Positions 1 to 14,767 of a stretch of DNA of 64,000 nt are shown here, piece after piece (the stretch's first letter is position 1; every line of letters starts with the position of its first letter). The position numbers and the translations under genes are program-made. This stretch comes from Chrysomallon squamiferum. Lineage: Eukaryota > Mollusca > Gastropoda > Neomphalida > Peltospiridae. The stretch is taken from NCBI GenBank assembly GCA_012295275.1, contig CM022666.1, positions 15,044,440 to 15,108,439 of the forward strand. Direction: 5' to 3'. Below the pieces are notes generated by a model. That model was given only the letters and a program-made list of their open reading frames with translations, was not told where the DNA came from and made no database searches.

Positions 1-815
1 GTTGAAAAGAATACTGAGACAATGGTAGAAGAAACAGAAAATAAAAGAAAAATGTGTCTGTTGTATTTTGAAATTTCCTCCATTTTCAAACTTGAATTGA
101 AAAAACCTGAAATATTTAACAAAATTCGAAAATAATCTGGATTCAAAACAATGTAAAAAATAAAATAGTTTGTTGGAAAAACATATTAAAAAAAAAAAAA
201 AAAAAAAAAAAAGAAAAAGAAATATTCAAAAATGATATTATTTATTTAAAAATTACAGAATTTATTTGATAAAGATTTTTATTTTTCTTATTTTATTTAA
301 TAATATTATTTTAACAATAATATTTTTGAACATATTTCCTTATCAGGTATTCGACATCAAAGTATTTTGTATTTATTTTTATTTATTTTCTCCCTTATTT
401 AAACTTGGAGATTTGTCTTTGCTGATGTTAAAGGATGACTGTTAATGGCAAGTGTGTGGAGATTTCAAAGATGCTGTCATTTTTCCTGTGCATTTAACAT
501 CTTACATTTTACAATAAATTATTTTGAAAAATAAAAATAAATACTTAAAAATGTATCATAGTAACTTCAGGAATGCTTTATTCACAACAGTTTTTTTTTT
601 TTTTTTTTATTATCTAGGAAGCACAAAGATTTTTATTTATTTTATTTTATTTTATTTTATTTACTACATATATTATTTATTTATTTTATTTTAGTTTAGT
701 TTATTTCATTTTATTTTATTTCCATGTATTTATATATATATATATATGTTTTTTAAAATTTATTTGTTTATTTATTTATTTATTTATTTATTTATTATTA
801 TTATTGTTATTGTTA

Positions 816-868
<53 letters not shown>

Positions 869-1595
869 TTTAATGTAAGTCTTATCAAGTATACCTAAAA
901 AAAAGGGTGGGTGTGGAAATGGTTATATTTGTGGATATATCAGTCTAAAGTTTTCAGACTGTTTTGCTTGACAGTCATACTTTATTATTAGCAAAGATGT
1001 CCCCAGATTATAAAATGTATTTCAGCTAGATATTTATATTTCTAAAATTATACTTAAACAACAACAGTACAAATCAGAATGTGTTTCTGGGTTTTTGGTT
1101 AATTTGTGATCTGTATTTGCAAACATTGTAGCACTACAAAGGTGACCCACTTAAAACTGGTCTAACTGAATATTTGATAATCTCATGAAGGAAATCTTTT
1201 GTTTTGCATTTTTGCTTGTGACTATAAAAACTGGTTTATCAAAGATAAATACTGTGTTCTCTCCTACTTATGAGCAGGTGCACCTATAAAGATAGTTTAC
1301 TGCTAATATGTTATTGTTACATAAATAATTATAATGGCAGCAGATTCTGTTTCTTATAAAGTTGTATGCACTGGGGTTAAGCATAAGATTGATTCTTAAA
1401 GCATTTAATACATTTATTTTAAGAACTTATTGATATTCTTCTCTTAAATGTATTTATAATCAGTTGTTAAATGAATGTAAAATATTTCAGTTCAGTTTTA
1501 TTATTATTGCAACAGTAAGGTATGACATGTATGTCATTATGTTAATAAAATAGAAAGTAAATTAAAATAGAAAGTAAATTGTTCAAAAGAAAATA

Positions 1596-1705
1596 CAGTG
1601 GTATTTCAGTTAATTTCAGTTGAGAAAACTGATTTGACATAAGAGCAATTTGAGTTACAAGCTTGGTCTTGGAACAAATTAAACTTGTAAGTCAAGGTAC
1701 CACTG
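1596..1705. mobile_element. 110-bp TA-flanked MITE related to the Tigger-like element at 53320
   Basis: Begins CAGTGGTATTTCAGTTAATT and ends GTAAGTCAAGGTACCACTG, flanked by TA on both sides. The right 45 bp match the right end of the 748-bp element (GGAACAAATTAAACTTGTAA against GGAACGAATTAAACTCGTAA). Confidence 0.8.
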
Positions 1706-2279
1706 TATATTTCAGCTGTTCTGTTTATAACACCACATATCAGATCTGTTTTTTTAAGCTGTATGGCTTGACTCAGACATTCCTCATTTTATTTCTTAGA
1801 GACTGAAAGATATTTCACTGAAATTTGGGCATTTTTGTTTTCAGTTTTCAATTCTGTATTAATTTTTAATTTTTTTTTTTTTTTATTTAGTTGTTTATTA
1901 TTATTTTTTTTTTTTTAAACAGACCCATAGAACTCTTGATGATCTACATCAAAACAGTTTATTTAACATTTTAATGCCACATCAAGACTTTTTTTTTTTT
2001 AAATCCATCTTTAATATCAGCCCATTCAGTTAAAGAAGCTTTAAAAAAAAAAAAGAAAAAGATCTAAACTTAAATAGTAACTTACATGATAAAAAACAAA
2101 ACAAAACAAGAACAACAAAATAATAACATGTTAAAGTAAGATGGAAGAAAAGTACTTCTGTCAGTTGTATTTTAATTTCAAATTCAGTTGATTGTTGAAT
2201 ATATGTTATATATTATGTGTTCTATTGTATTAATATCAAAACCTACCGATTTTTATCTTGGGTTTTGATGGATTTTTTA

Positions 2280-2322
<43 letters not shown>

Positions 2323-2548
2323 CAAAATCAAAATATCAAATCAAATCAGATCAAATACAAAAAAGTCAAAAACAGGTTTTGATATTTCATCTGATTTGAT
2401 TTGTTATTTTGATTTTGATTTTTTAATTTATCTATTATTTATCTTTTTTTATTTTATTTTTATATTTCTGTTTCAATTTCAGACTTCTTATGCTGTCCTT
2501 TGTGAAGTATTGTATATTAAAAGGATGAAACAGTTAAAAAGAGGAAAT

Positions 2549-2586
<38 letters not shown>

Positions 2587-2919
2587 CATGTTAGAGATAA
2601 ATGAATAAAGAAATACAAAATAAGAAAAACTATCAAATTCGTTATCACAGTATGTACAAAATTAGTCGTGTACACTTTACATAGATTACAGTTAGGTTTT
2701 TCAGATTTGTTTGTTACGACAAATGCAGTTGGTTTCTACAGTTGTCACATTGTTAGTTACTGGTGTTATTTACAGCTAGTGTTAAGTAAAACCATAGTGC
2801 AATAAAAATATTATTAACCAAATCAAAATTCTTTTGTTTTTTGTTTGTTTTGTTAAATGTATTATTTTTATTTATTGGCAAGATCATCCATCATTATTTG
2901 AGCTTCCTGGTATAGAATG

Positions 2920-3220
2920 TTGTTGTTATTTTAACTTACTGTTATGGAATTGTGTTGTTATTTTAGCTTATTTGTATAGAATGTTGTTATTTCAACTTAC
3001 TGGTATAGAATGGTGTTATTTCAACTTATTGGTGTAGAAGTATTATTTTAACTTACTAGTACAGAATGTTATTTTAACTTACTACTAGAGAATATTGTTA
3101 TTCTAACTTATTAGTATAGAATGTTGATATTTTGACTTACTACTATAGAATATTGTTTATTTTAACTTACTAGTATAGAATGTTGTTATTTTAACTTAAT
3201 GGTATAGAATGATGGCCTAA
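2920..3220. repeat. Minisatellite, ~30-35 bp unit around TATTTTAACTTACTGGTATA
   Basis: About nine degenerate tandem copies of GAATGTTGTTATTTTAACTT plus ACTGGTATA. The copies contain ACTTAC, the reverse complement of a GTAAGT donor, but no adjacent exon is seen. Confidence 0.75.
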
Positions 3221-4699
3221 GATTTCATAAGTAATTGGCTCAGTGCTCTATTCTTGTTACTGGTGTTGGATGCTGTGTTTTGTTTTGTTCACCAGTTTGT
3301 ACTTAATGACTTGCTTATCAGATAATATGGTATATAATGTCCTGTTTGCAGGTCTGTGAATGTATGTTTGTACATTTGTCCATGTATGATAAATGTGTGT
3401 GAGCATGCATGCATGTGTGTATGTGAGAGAGATGCATGTAGATTTAATGGGAAAGCTACACTTTAACTGGGATAGAAACATAAAAATACCTTCTACATTG
3501 ACCACATCTGTTAATATATGTTCAGTAAAACATATTTGTTAGTTTGATGAGAAAACATTTTTCTCTCTTTATTAGCACAGACAACATGTTCAGTCTGGCT
3601 TTATTAGAATCAGCATTTGACGTGTACAAATATGCTAAGAGTAGGATATGTTCTCTTTGCCAGGCTCACAACTGAACATAAGAAGCACAATTTTAATGAA
3701 GGAAAAATGCCATCATAATGAAAAGCAAAAGAACCATATCCAGAAAACTATTTTGACATCAATCAAAATAAAATAATATTAAAGTTTAAAAATTAATAAT
3801 AAAAAGAAAGAAAAATATAATACAACAGTATAGAAGTAATTAGTTTTCTTATATAATTATAAAGCAAGAAAACTAAATAAAAATTAAAAGCTGATATTTT
3901 TCACATTTTCAGTGTTTCTTCTGAACTTAAAGTTACCTTTGATCATAAGCTATTTAAATACAATCTCCAAGTTAAAATTTATTTTTTGCCTTTCTTCACT
4001 AATAAGATAACAACAATAAATAAGTAAATAAAAAAAATAATAATAATAATAAAAAAAAAATATATTTCCTGAAATATTTTGTGAAAAAAAAAAAAAAGAG
4101 TATTTGATTAAGCCAAAACAATCAGATTTTCTGAATTTGGTTTTAAAATAAAAGTTATTTGCTAAACAGAATAAATAGAGTAATAGTGACTGAATTAGTG
4201 AATAAAAGAAAACATTCATAACAAAGATTTAAGGGAGAAAAAAACCTTTATTATTATTATTTTTTTTTTTTTTACAAGTCGGTTATATTAATTTTATTTA
4301 TGAACAAATTTTCATTTCAGTGCATTTTAACTGTCCACAAAAATGAAATTCAGTTTTATTTGAACAGGATTGGATCCATCCAAAATTTATTTCAGTTTGT
4401 AAAGCTAATCCAACGAAAACAATTTTATAGAGCTTGCAAACTCTGTCATTCTCTTAACAAACAAATATAGATCAAATACTGAAGATTTCACTTCTTTGTA
4501 AATTTAAAGAAATGTACGGTTTTTTCACCAAAGAATGAAAAAAAACACAAAAAAAAAAACACAACTGGAATCGGAGTAACAATGCTAATAATTTCTCATT
4601 AAACATGCAAATTGTTTGGAACTAAATTGTCAGTCATGAGTTAAATAAACATCTGCTCCATGTTGAATCAAAATAACATTTATGTAATAATGAAAGTAA

Positions 4700-5560
4700 C
4701 ATATTTGCTAAACCCAGATCAAAATAACTCAATTTTCACATTTACTAAATATGAATCAAAATAACTTGTTTTTACATTTGATGAATTTGAATCAAAATAT
4801 CTCTTATCTTTGATTAAAATAACTTCAGGGAATCTGAATCAAAATAACTTATATTGCTACATTTGCTAAATCTGAAACAAAGTTAACTCATGAATTCACA
4901 TTAGTCAAGCAATAATGAAAAGAATACATCACTACATCTGCTAAAAGTAAGTCATTTATCGATGTTTGCAAAACCTGTTAGCTACATCTCAAAACTGAAT
5001 GTCTCATTTTAACATCTGTACCTCAGAAGACAAATAATTCGTATTTCCTAAATCTGAAGAGATATAATTAACAACTTAATGTCTGTTGTACAATAACAAA
5101 AATCACTCATGATAGCTGTATCTAAATTGGTGACTGATGTTTCTATATTTATTGTTTCTGACTCAAAATAATTCTATTTCCACATTTACTCCTTGAGAAT
5201 CAAAATAAAAAGTTTCCACGTTCTGGATCAAAATAACTTCTGTATTTCTGTATTTGACAAATTTGAATCAAAATAACTCCTGTTTGTGCATTTGCCAAAT
5301 CTGAATCAAAATAACTCCCATTTCTGTATTTGCCAAATTTGAATCAAAATAACTCCTGTTTCTGTATTTGCCAAATGTGAATCAAAACAGCTGCAGTTTC
5401 CATATCTGCCAAATGTGAATCAAAATAGTTCCTGTTTCTGTAACTGCCAAATGTGAATCAAAACAGCTGCAGTTTCCATATCTGCCAAATTTGAATCAAA
5501 ATAGCTCCTGTTTCTCTATCTGCCAAATGTGAATCAAAATAGCTCATTTCAATATTTGCC
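4700..5560 (-). repeat. ~36-bp minisatellite directly downstream of the ENOX stop (probable 3' UTR)
   Basis: Units contain GAATCAAAATAACTCCTGTT, TCTGTATTTGCCAAAT. Copies are tightest at 5225-5560 and decay leftwards to about 4700. The array begins about 100 bp after the stop codon at 5663 in the minus orientation, so it is probably transcribed. Confidence 0.8.
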
Positions 5561-5662
5561 GAATTTGAATAAGAAATAACTGATGTTTCCGTATTTTGCC
5601 AACTTTGAATCGAAGGAACTGATTTTCCGACACACTGTGAATTTTGACTGGGAAGAAGTAAC

Positions 5663-6738
5663 TCATGAGTCGACATTTCCTGTGTCTGTGTAGGCCTGGA
5701 ACACCCACCGACGTTCCAGACGTGCTCCGCACCCTTTCAGCTCCTGCTGAAACAGACTGGGCAGTTTGTCGAGGACGTCCTCCACCTCGCGCACACGCAC
5801 TGACACCAGCTGATTGAGGTAAGACCACAGGTAGTCAATGGTGGCGCCAAACGGGTGCACGTGAAGGAAACAGCAAACCAAACCTAAAAAATGTCACAGA
5901 AAAAAAAAAAAAAATGTTTTGCTACACCATTATTTTTAAAGTAATTTCGTAATTTTAAGTCACGTTGTATAAATTAAATCCAGTGTTCTAAAAGGCTGAC
6001 TTAAGAATACATGTTAAACTGATTATTTTATGATATATCTCTGGTTTACCAAATAATTATTAATTGTAAAATATAACTGACACAAATTTACACTGTTTTG
6101 AAAATGATTATATCATATACCCATCAGACTAAAAATAAACTGATTACAGGCATAATATTTAACTGACTTTTAAAATGTTATTATACAAGATACATCAAGT
6201 AATGATTGATATAAAATATAATAAACCTGATTTTTTTCAAATTTAAACTAACTGTAGATGAATATTAAACTGATTACTACATGTGTAATTCTATAATTAT
6301 GACCGATTTTGACAGTTTTAAATAGATTGCAGACATAATGTTAAATTAACTTCAGGTAAATTTAAAAAATTATAACAATGGATCTGACACAGCTGGCAAT
6401 TATTAAAATAAAAACACGGATCTGCAAGATTTAAACTAACTGTAGATGTACTATTAAACTGATTACAGGTAAATTTCAAACAGGTGTACTGAACGTACTG
6501 AGGATTTTGGCTTCTTTCTGGGACAGTGTGATACCAGAGCTGCTCACAGTTGGGTCAGTGCTGAGGAGACTGAGCCCAGGGACTGCCAGGGTGGGGGAGG
6601 CACTTGAAAAGTTTGTGTCTTTCTTCTCAGAGCTCTCTTCACCTGCCTGCTGAGAAAAATAAACTTGAAAATTAAATAATACCACAAAATGACGGTGTTT
6701 CACTAAAAACATCTTTGCATATTTCTCTGAAACATCAG

Positions 6739-6770
<32 letters not shown>

Positions 6771-9700
6771 CTCAGAAAAATAATTAAGATTTTAATTTAT
6801 TTAAAAAAAATTTTTTTTTTTTTTTCTGGACAGATATTTTATTTTATCATAATGAATTAAGATAGTCTTTACATCATGTTAATCTAAAATGGTTAATTTG
6901 GAGAGTAAAGTCATTGGTATGTGATACCTGTATGTGTGTGAATGCTACTGTTTGTTTGCAAGTCTGTCTTTGTGAATGCTGAAATGTATAGTCCTGCATA
7001 CCTATGTGCATTATGTGTGTTTGTAATTGAATGAATGCCTTCAGAGGTGTTTCTGCTTGTACAAATATAGCTGTTCTTATTTGTGTATATAACAGATTTC
7101 TCCTACCTTTTCTGTTGCAGCATCGGTTCCATTCTCTTGAGTGGCCTGTTTTTCCACTTCCTGAGCAGACAGTTCTTTTTCTCTCAGCTCCTTCTCTTTC
7201 TGCAGAGCTCTCTCTTCCGACTGCTTCATCTGGCGCTGGGAGTTTATCAGTTGCTAAAGACAACACAGCTGCTTTTAGTACACATACACGTAAACAAGGT
7301 TTACAAACAAGAATCATCTAATCCCAAATGAATGTGGATGATGTGCTGACAGAAGATGATAAGATTTAACAAAGAAGTAATTTTGGGGACAAAAATGGGC
7401 TGATGAGATTTTTGAAAGAGCTTGTCTCATGGAATATTACACAGTAATGTTCTGTGTTTGTAAAAACCAACCTGCTGCATTCCTTGCAGAGCGTTCTGCA
7501 AAGCTTTGATCTGTTTGTCTTTCTCCATTATTGTGCTCTTTGACTCCTCCTTCACAAAGTCCACCTCATTCTTAAACGCCTCCATCTGACAGCGCAGGAT
7601 GTCGTTCTCATCCTTCAGGTTATTGAGAGAATCTGAAATCGCGAGAAAACTATGAATAAACTGAAAACTATGAATAAACTGAAAACTTAACCTTGTATGG
7701 ACGAAGATACTGAAGGAAAAGAATTGTTGTCTGTGACTGAGTGATATGTGAATGAAGTGAGGTTTGGATTGGGATTTTAGAGCTATTTTTTAGAACTTAT
7801 GAAAGTCGCCACTTTTTTTTTCTGTTTTGCTTTATCCAGTTTATGAGACATTAATATTAAACCAGCTAAATTATTTACTGACAGTTCACTTGATTTACTT
7901 ATTTAAGAAAAAGTGCTGATCAGCCAATTACTTAAAAATATAATCATTACTTTTATCAAATACTCACTTGTATAAAATATAATCATTACAGTTTCATCTA
8001 GTACATACTGGTATAAAATATAATCATTAGAATTTCATCAAGTACTCACTGGTATAAAATTTAATCAGTTTCATCTAGTATTCATTGGTATAAAATATAA
8101 TCATTACAGTTTCTTCAAGTATAAAATATAAGTATTAGATTTTCATCAAATATTCACAGGTATAAAATATAAGCTTAAGAATTTCATCAAATACTCACTG
8201 GTATAAAATGTAATCATTACAGTTTTTTCAAGCATTCAGTGGTAAAAAATATAATCATTAGTTTAATGATGTACTCATTGGTATAAAATATAATCATTTC
8301 AGTTTCTTCAAGTATTCACTGGTATAAAATATAACCATTACAGTTTCTTCAAGTACTCAGTGGTATATAATATGAAGATTAGAATTTCATCAGGTTCTCA
8401 CTTGTATAAAATATAAATATAAATATAAAAATTTCTTCAAGTTTTCACTTGTATAAAATATAAACATAAGAATTTCATCAAGTACTCAGAGATATAAAAT
8501 ATAAACATCAGAATTTCATCAAGTACTCAGATATAAAATATCAACATCAGAATTTCATCAAGTACTCAGTGATATAAAATATAAACATCAGAATTTTATC
8601 AAGTACTCAGTGATATAAAATATAATCATTAGTTTCTTGAAGTACTCAAAGGTATAAAATAAAAACATCAGAATTTCACCAGGGGTGAAAAATATGAAAT
8701 AAAATTATCAGTGATCTATCAAATACTCACCAGCGCCAGTTTCTGGTTTTCGTTTTTTCGCTGGTGTAGAATCACTTTCCCCATCAGACAGATCCATTTC
8801 ATCTTCCTGTCGGTCCTTGAGAAAATCATCTTGTTGTACCTTTATTATCTCCTGCAATATAATTTTTGAGGAAGCCAAACAATTTAAAAACAATAAATAC
8901 ATAGCTAAAATAAACTTAAAAAATCAAACAAGAATTTTAAATTAAATTTAAAAACATTTTTAAGAATTAAATAAGAAAATTAAACAAATAATCAAAACAA
9001 AAAGACAAATTTATTTTTATTAATTTCTTTAGTTTTTAAAAATAAGTTTTCTTTAATTTTAATAATAAGTTTTACATTTGCTTTTGAGATGCATTTTGCA
9101 TGGAAGATAAAAAAAAATAATAATAAATAATGATAATAATGAAAAAAACTGTTATGTTAAAATCAAAAACCTTTTGGAAATTAATTTTTATTAAAATTAT
9201 ATTCATTTTAAAATAAATTATAAAAAAAAAAAATGTAAATTTTAGAAAAGTAAAATAATAATAACAATAATAAATAATAAATAAATTTGTGTGAATTTTC
9301 ATTCATTCTGAAAGAAAAGTATAAAGCATAATAATCAAAATTTATCAACAATATCAGCAAAAATTTGAAATAAAAAACCCCAAAACATCTAGGTAATAAA
9401 TCCGAATAAAATGTCTGAAAATGAATACATTAAAAATGTATTACCAAATTTTTACCTGACTCCAAAACGCGACTTAACGAGAATCACATTACGGTTCTTG
9501 TTCTCTCCAGCCTCCCATTAAAGTAAATTACTTACACAAATAACAGAGCAAAAATGTAAGAACTGTTCATAAAAATCAAGAAAGTTTAACTTCTTTACTC
9601 AAACTTGCAACATCAACTGTATAATCCTCATTTTAATACACATCTTACATTAACAGTATGTCCATAGTTTAACTTTTTACATTAACTGTATGTCTAAGCT

Positions 9701-10812
9701 GTAATTTAACATTTTGCATTAACTGTACATCCTCTGTTGTAACTTAACATTTGACATTAATTGTACACCCTCTGTTTTAACTTAACATTTTACATTAATT
9801 GTACATCCTCTGTTGTAACTTAACATTTGACATTAATTGTACATCATTAATTGGAACTTAACATTTAACATTATCTCTCTTCAGCTGTAACTTAACATTT
9901 TATATTAACAGTTAACAGAATGTCCTCTATTTGTAACTTGGCATTGTACATCAACAGTACATCCTCATCTGGAACTGAACATTTTACATTAACTGCATGT
10001 CCAGTTGTAACATTTTACATTTTTGCATCTGTTCATCCATGTTTACCCAAATCAATATTTTCCTTGATGTGTTTAAGATTTTAACACATTGTATATTAAC
10101 AAACAGTCTGCATTCGTTGTGTGAGCAGTGATGTAGGAAAACAATTCAGAATAAAAAAAATTAAACACTGAATAATTTAATTTACTTAGAAATTACCTTT
10201 CACAAGCTGTAAAATAAAAAATAAAAAATATATAGTACAAAATATGAACTTAAAAATAAAAATTAAAAAATTAAACAATTTACTGATGAATTTAAATAAT
10301 AATAATAATAATGATAATAAGTAATAAAAATAACAGCAAACAAAAAAATAATAATAATAACTAATAAAAATCATAACAACAACAATAATAATAATAATAA
10401 TAAACGTTTCTTTAATTTTCTGGTATCTCTGAAGATGAAATGCTGACAGTTTTTCTAACTAATATATTAACCTGATTCCAAATTTGTTTTCCGATATCAT
10501 CACTCGTCCACAGTTTAAAATAAAGTAGATTAGACTTGTAAATCACGTTACTCTCAGCTGATGCAATGCCTGTTTATCCGGCCTATTGTATTCACTACTT
10601 ACCATGTCCATCTAATTCACGGAGAGATATGTCACTTATAAATGTACGGTGTATCTGTAATATCCGATGCCCTTTTGGCAAAACTATTAATGTGGCAAAC
10701 TAGTTTCTGTAGCCAGTTTTATTATGTTTCTAAAGATACATTTTTCTATAAAGCAGACTGAACTCTTGTTGTTGTTGTCAGCTAACTTTATCTATATCAA
10801 AGGGGATTACAC

Positions 10813-10863
<51 letters not shown>

Positions 10864-10881
10864 AACACACACACACACACA

Positions 10882-10914
<33 letters not shown>

Positions 10915-13900
10915 TCAAGTGCGCAGGGACATAGCTTATACTCTCACTAACTCATTCTGTCTCTGATAATTTAAAATAGGCAAATTATTATTATTATCTA
11001 ATTATGGCATGACATGGAGAAAATATTCAAGTCTTATTTGCTAATGAAATCAAATTTAGGTGATCAGTTTAAACAAACTACCTCCATTTTACAAAATGTT
11101 TGTTCATTCCTACTGAAAGGTTTAAGACTGGAGTGTTACGGTCACAGCTATTATCAAAGAATCAATGGAATTTTATATAAATTTTGAACAATTTATGAAT
11201 TACAGATCGTTCAAATTTCTCAATTTATCTATAAAAATTACCCCAAAATTTCAAATGAACAATGTATTAAGACGGTATCTCAAATGTAACAATATTACTC
11301 TTTTTTTTCACGAAAACAGCAGTGATTTAGATCAGATTTCATTTAGAAGTAGCTTCATCTGGATTCATTATTATTGAAAGTATTAGTTATTTCAGAAGAT
11401 TTATATTTTAAATCAGGAATACATTGTTATGGGAAAAAAAAAAAAAAAACAGAAATAAATAAATAAATACATTTTAAAATTATAATATAATAAAAAAAAA
11501 ATAATAATTATAATATTAATAAAATAAAATAAATCATTTAAATTCAGTGATATGTACTGAATTACCAAAAAGCTAACACAATAAATGATTGGGAGGGTCA
11601 CAGACACATGTAAATCTGTATAACATTTATGCCCTTTCGGAAGTAAATTGCTCCTTCCCTCCAAAATATCGAACTTGTTTAGCAGAATCTATACAGGCAT
11701 TACATCCACTGCAATAAGATTTTTTTTAATTTAACATTGATAAAGACTTGCTTTTAATAAGAAGCTTGACACTATCCATTTTATTTCAAAACAGCAATAA
11801 TGACAGTGTAAATCTGAACAAGGGTACACTTTATAATTTTAGCATGCTTGTTACGTTTTAAATATCTGTAAATATAATTCCATCTGCATGAACTATCAGT
11901 AAATTGAGAATTTTACCAAGATTGTGCTAACATGCTAAAGGAAAAGAAATGCCTTTAATTGTAAAACACCTGAATGAAGTGAAGTTTGGATTGGGAACTT
12001 GAAGCTCTTTTAGAACTTCTGATAATTTACTGCATACTTTGGTTTTATTTTATGAGACAGTAATATTAAACTACTTACTGGTAGTTCACTTGATGTGGAT
12101 CTTATTTAAAACTGACATTAATTTTATGTTATGTTAAAATATATTAATTTAAAATGATGACGGATTTTGATTTTAAATAACTGAAATAACTAGATATTTA
12201 TTTACATCAACTTTTAAATTTAATTTAATTTTTTTATTCCGGAAATATAAAAGATATTTAAAAAAAAACATGATTAAAAATAGTACCATGGTCAGAATCA
12301 AGCTCCTGTTGAAAGCAATGCTAAAGTCCTTATCAATCACATACCTTACACTGCTTATACCATAAGTCTATGTTCTTTCGCTGAGCCTTTGTGAAGTGAT
12401 CCCATGCTTTCTGTCTGAGTGCTGCCGAGAACACTTTTTCTATCTGATCAACTTAAAATGGCAATAAAACAGCAATGAATACACAGCACAGCCTAGAACA
12501 TCCAGCCAATATCTACCAGGCAGAAATTCGTCAGTCATTTTCAGTGGATTTTTACATATAAAATAACACTACAACATCTAAGTAGTATAATGTTTAGTAA
12601 TGTGGAAAAAGAAGTTATACATTTATTATTTATTTATATTTTATTTTTTTTTATTTTTTTTAAACTGAATTTAATTGGTGGAAGGCTTTTTTTCTTTCTA
12701 CATTTTTTATTTAGAGGTTTATCTCTATTTATTTATTTTTTAGTTAGTCTATAATACATCAATACTGTATTGATAATAAAATAATCTTTCCACTGAAAAT
12801 AAATAATGGATTTCCACACAACTCAATGTGTATACAAACCATAGAAAAGATTCAGCTTTGCTGTTCTCATAATTAATATTAGCTCTGAACAGTCATCAAA
12901 TATTTAAATTTTAGTTAAAATTAAAGTGTTTAAATTTTTGTTCACATGTAATATTCAAAATATAATAGTTTGGTGTTCTTAAAATTTTAAAATGAATTTG
13001 TAACATTTTTTCAAAAATATATTTAATTTATATTTCAAATTTTTAATTTAGTATTTACTTTTTATAATGCTAATAAAGTAATTTCATAATATATTTAATA
13101 ATTTTGAGATCCTGAACAAAGATAAATCAACATGTTTTGAAGAGATTTTATGGCTGTATAAACATTTTATGATTCATGTTTAATTAATTTACTGCAAGAC
13201 ACACATTTAAACAATTTCTGATACGTCACTGCAAAAACACACACACACAATGCACAAACACGTGTGCACATATGTGAACACACACTCACACTCACATACA
13301 AATATTACAAATGGTACATAAATTTATAGTTAAAAAAAAAAAAAAAAAAAAAAAACCACAAATAACTTAATAAAAATCTAAAAATATACTATTTTTAAAC
13401 TTCAAAGATACGTGATATAAACATCGGCTGTTTAGAGGTGTTCTGCAGTAAATTCATTAAAACTGTTTAGCAGTAATTCCAATACAGACTTTTATTCACC
13501 TACCTTTGTGGATTTGACACACTATAGCGAAGTAAAACACGACGATATAAAGATTATCTCCTTCTTGGTAAGTAAGCAAAAGCTCAATACACCATCATCT
13601 ATTTTCAAAAGGTTAGTGGGAATTTGGTTTCACAACTACTCGATTATTCTTATAATCTGTATGACTTTGTTGTAAGATGATAAATAAAAAAGAAAAGGAA
13701 GTTTTGTTTCCAGATTAAATCATGAATATGAAGAATATGCAAAACTATTTTATTATTTTTCACTGCTTCTCTGCATATTAATAAAAACCTCCAAAACTTT
13801 TCTTTAAAAAACTATTTTATTAAATGATTAATTTCTGAGCTATAGTTTGGTGATAGTTTTAATTTAGGACATAATAATCAGAAAAGAAATTTAGATTGTC

Positions 13901-14719
13901 AGTTGTGAAGCAAATGTTGAAAATAATGACAGAAATTTGATCTCAAACATGAAGATGTTCAAACACATTGTACTCAAAAACTGCAGTGACTAAATGAGAT
14001 AAATCATCATTATACTGCAGAATGACACATTTTTAGAGCAAAAGTGCATTTATTATATACCTTAGTACATACTATCTATCTACAATTTCTAACATGAGGA
14101 GAAACAATATGATCCTGCTTTAAGTATTTTTCTCTGTATTTCAAACAAGGAAGTTTAAAACAAAGGTGTACTTATTACAAACATCAGACGCCAGTTTCTT
14201 CTAATATGATCAAGTAGTGTTTGTATTAAGAATTCACAATATATTTGCAACTGAAGAAAATGACAAACAACCTTGTTTTAAATATTTCTGTTTCTGCCGT
14301 TTCAAATAATGCAATACAATAAAAGTGTTCTGAAATTGATGTCAACCCCATATACAAACTAATATTACTTTTTCATATAGCTTGGAGCATGTTTTATTTT
14401 CTAGATGATGATGATGATGATCATTTTTGATATTTTTGCCTACTTACCAAGATATCTTTCTGCGAACATTTATGATCCGACCGATATCCGATTTGAAATC
14501 TGAATTATTTCTGTACGAGTACACTAAGAATTTCCCCAGGCTGCAGCATGGTTTCAGCAAAATGCTAATGTTTGCACTGATGTGAACAAATAATTTAAAT
14601 TTTTGGTGAATTGTTGATTCTATTCAGCCATTAATCATCGTTAATAAAAATAAAATAAAATAAAAATAAAATAAAAAATAAAATAAAATAAAATAAAATA
14701 AAATAAAATAAACAAATTA

Positions 14720-14767
<48 letters not shown>

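Larger units (their letters stand above)
1..4690. other. Intergenic AT-rich region downstream of ENOX
   Basis: There is no supported gene. Contents: poly-A 187-212, poly-T 592-609, TTTTA/TTTA/TTA runs at 628-868, a 110-bp Tigger-like MITE at 1596-1705, (TA)n at 2285-2317, (AC)n at 2550-2585, and a ~30-bp minisatellite at 2920-3220. Small open frames here are repeat translations. Confidence 0.7.
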
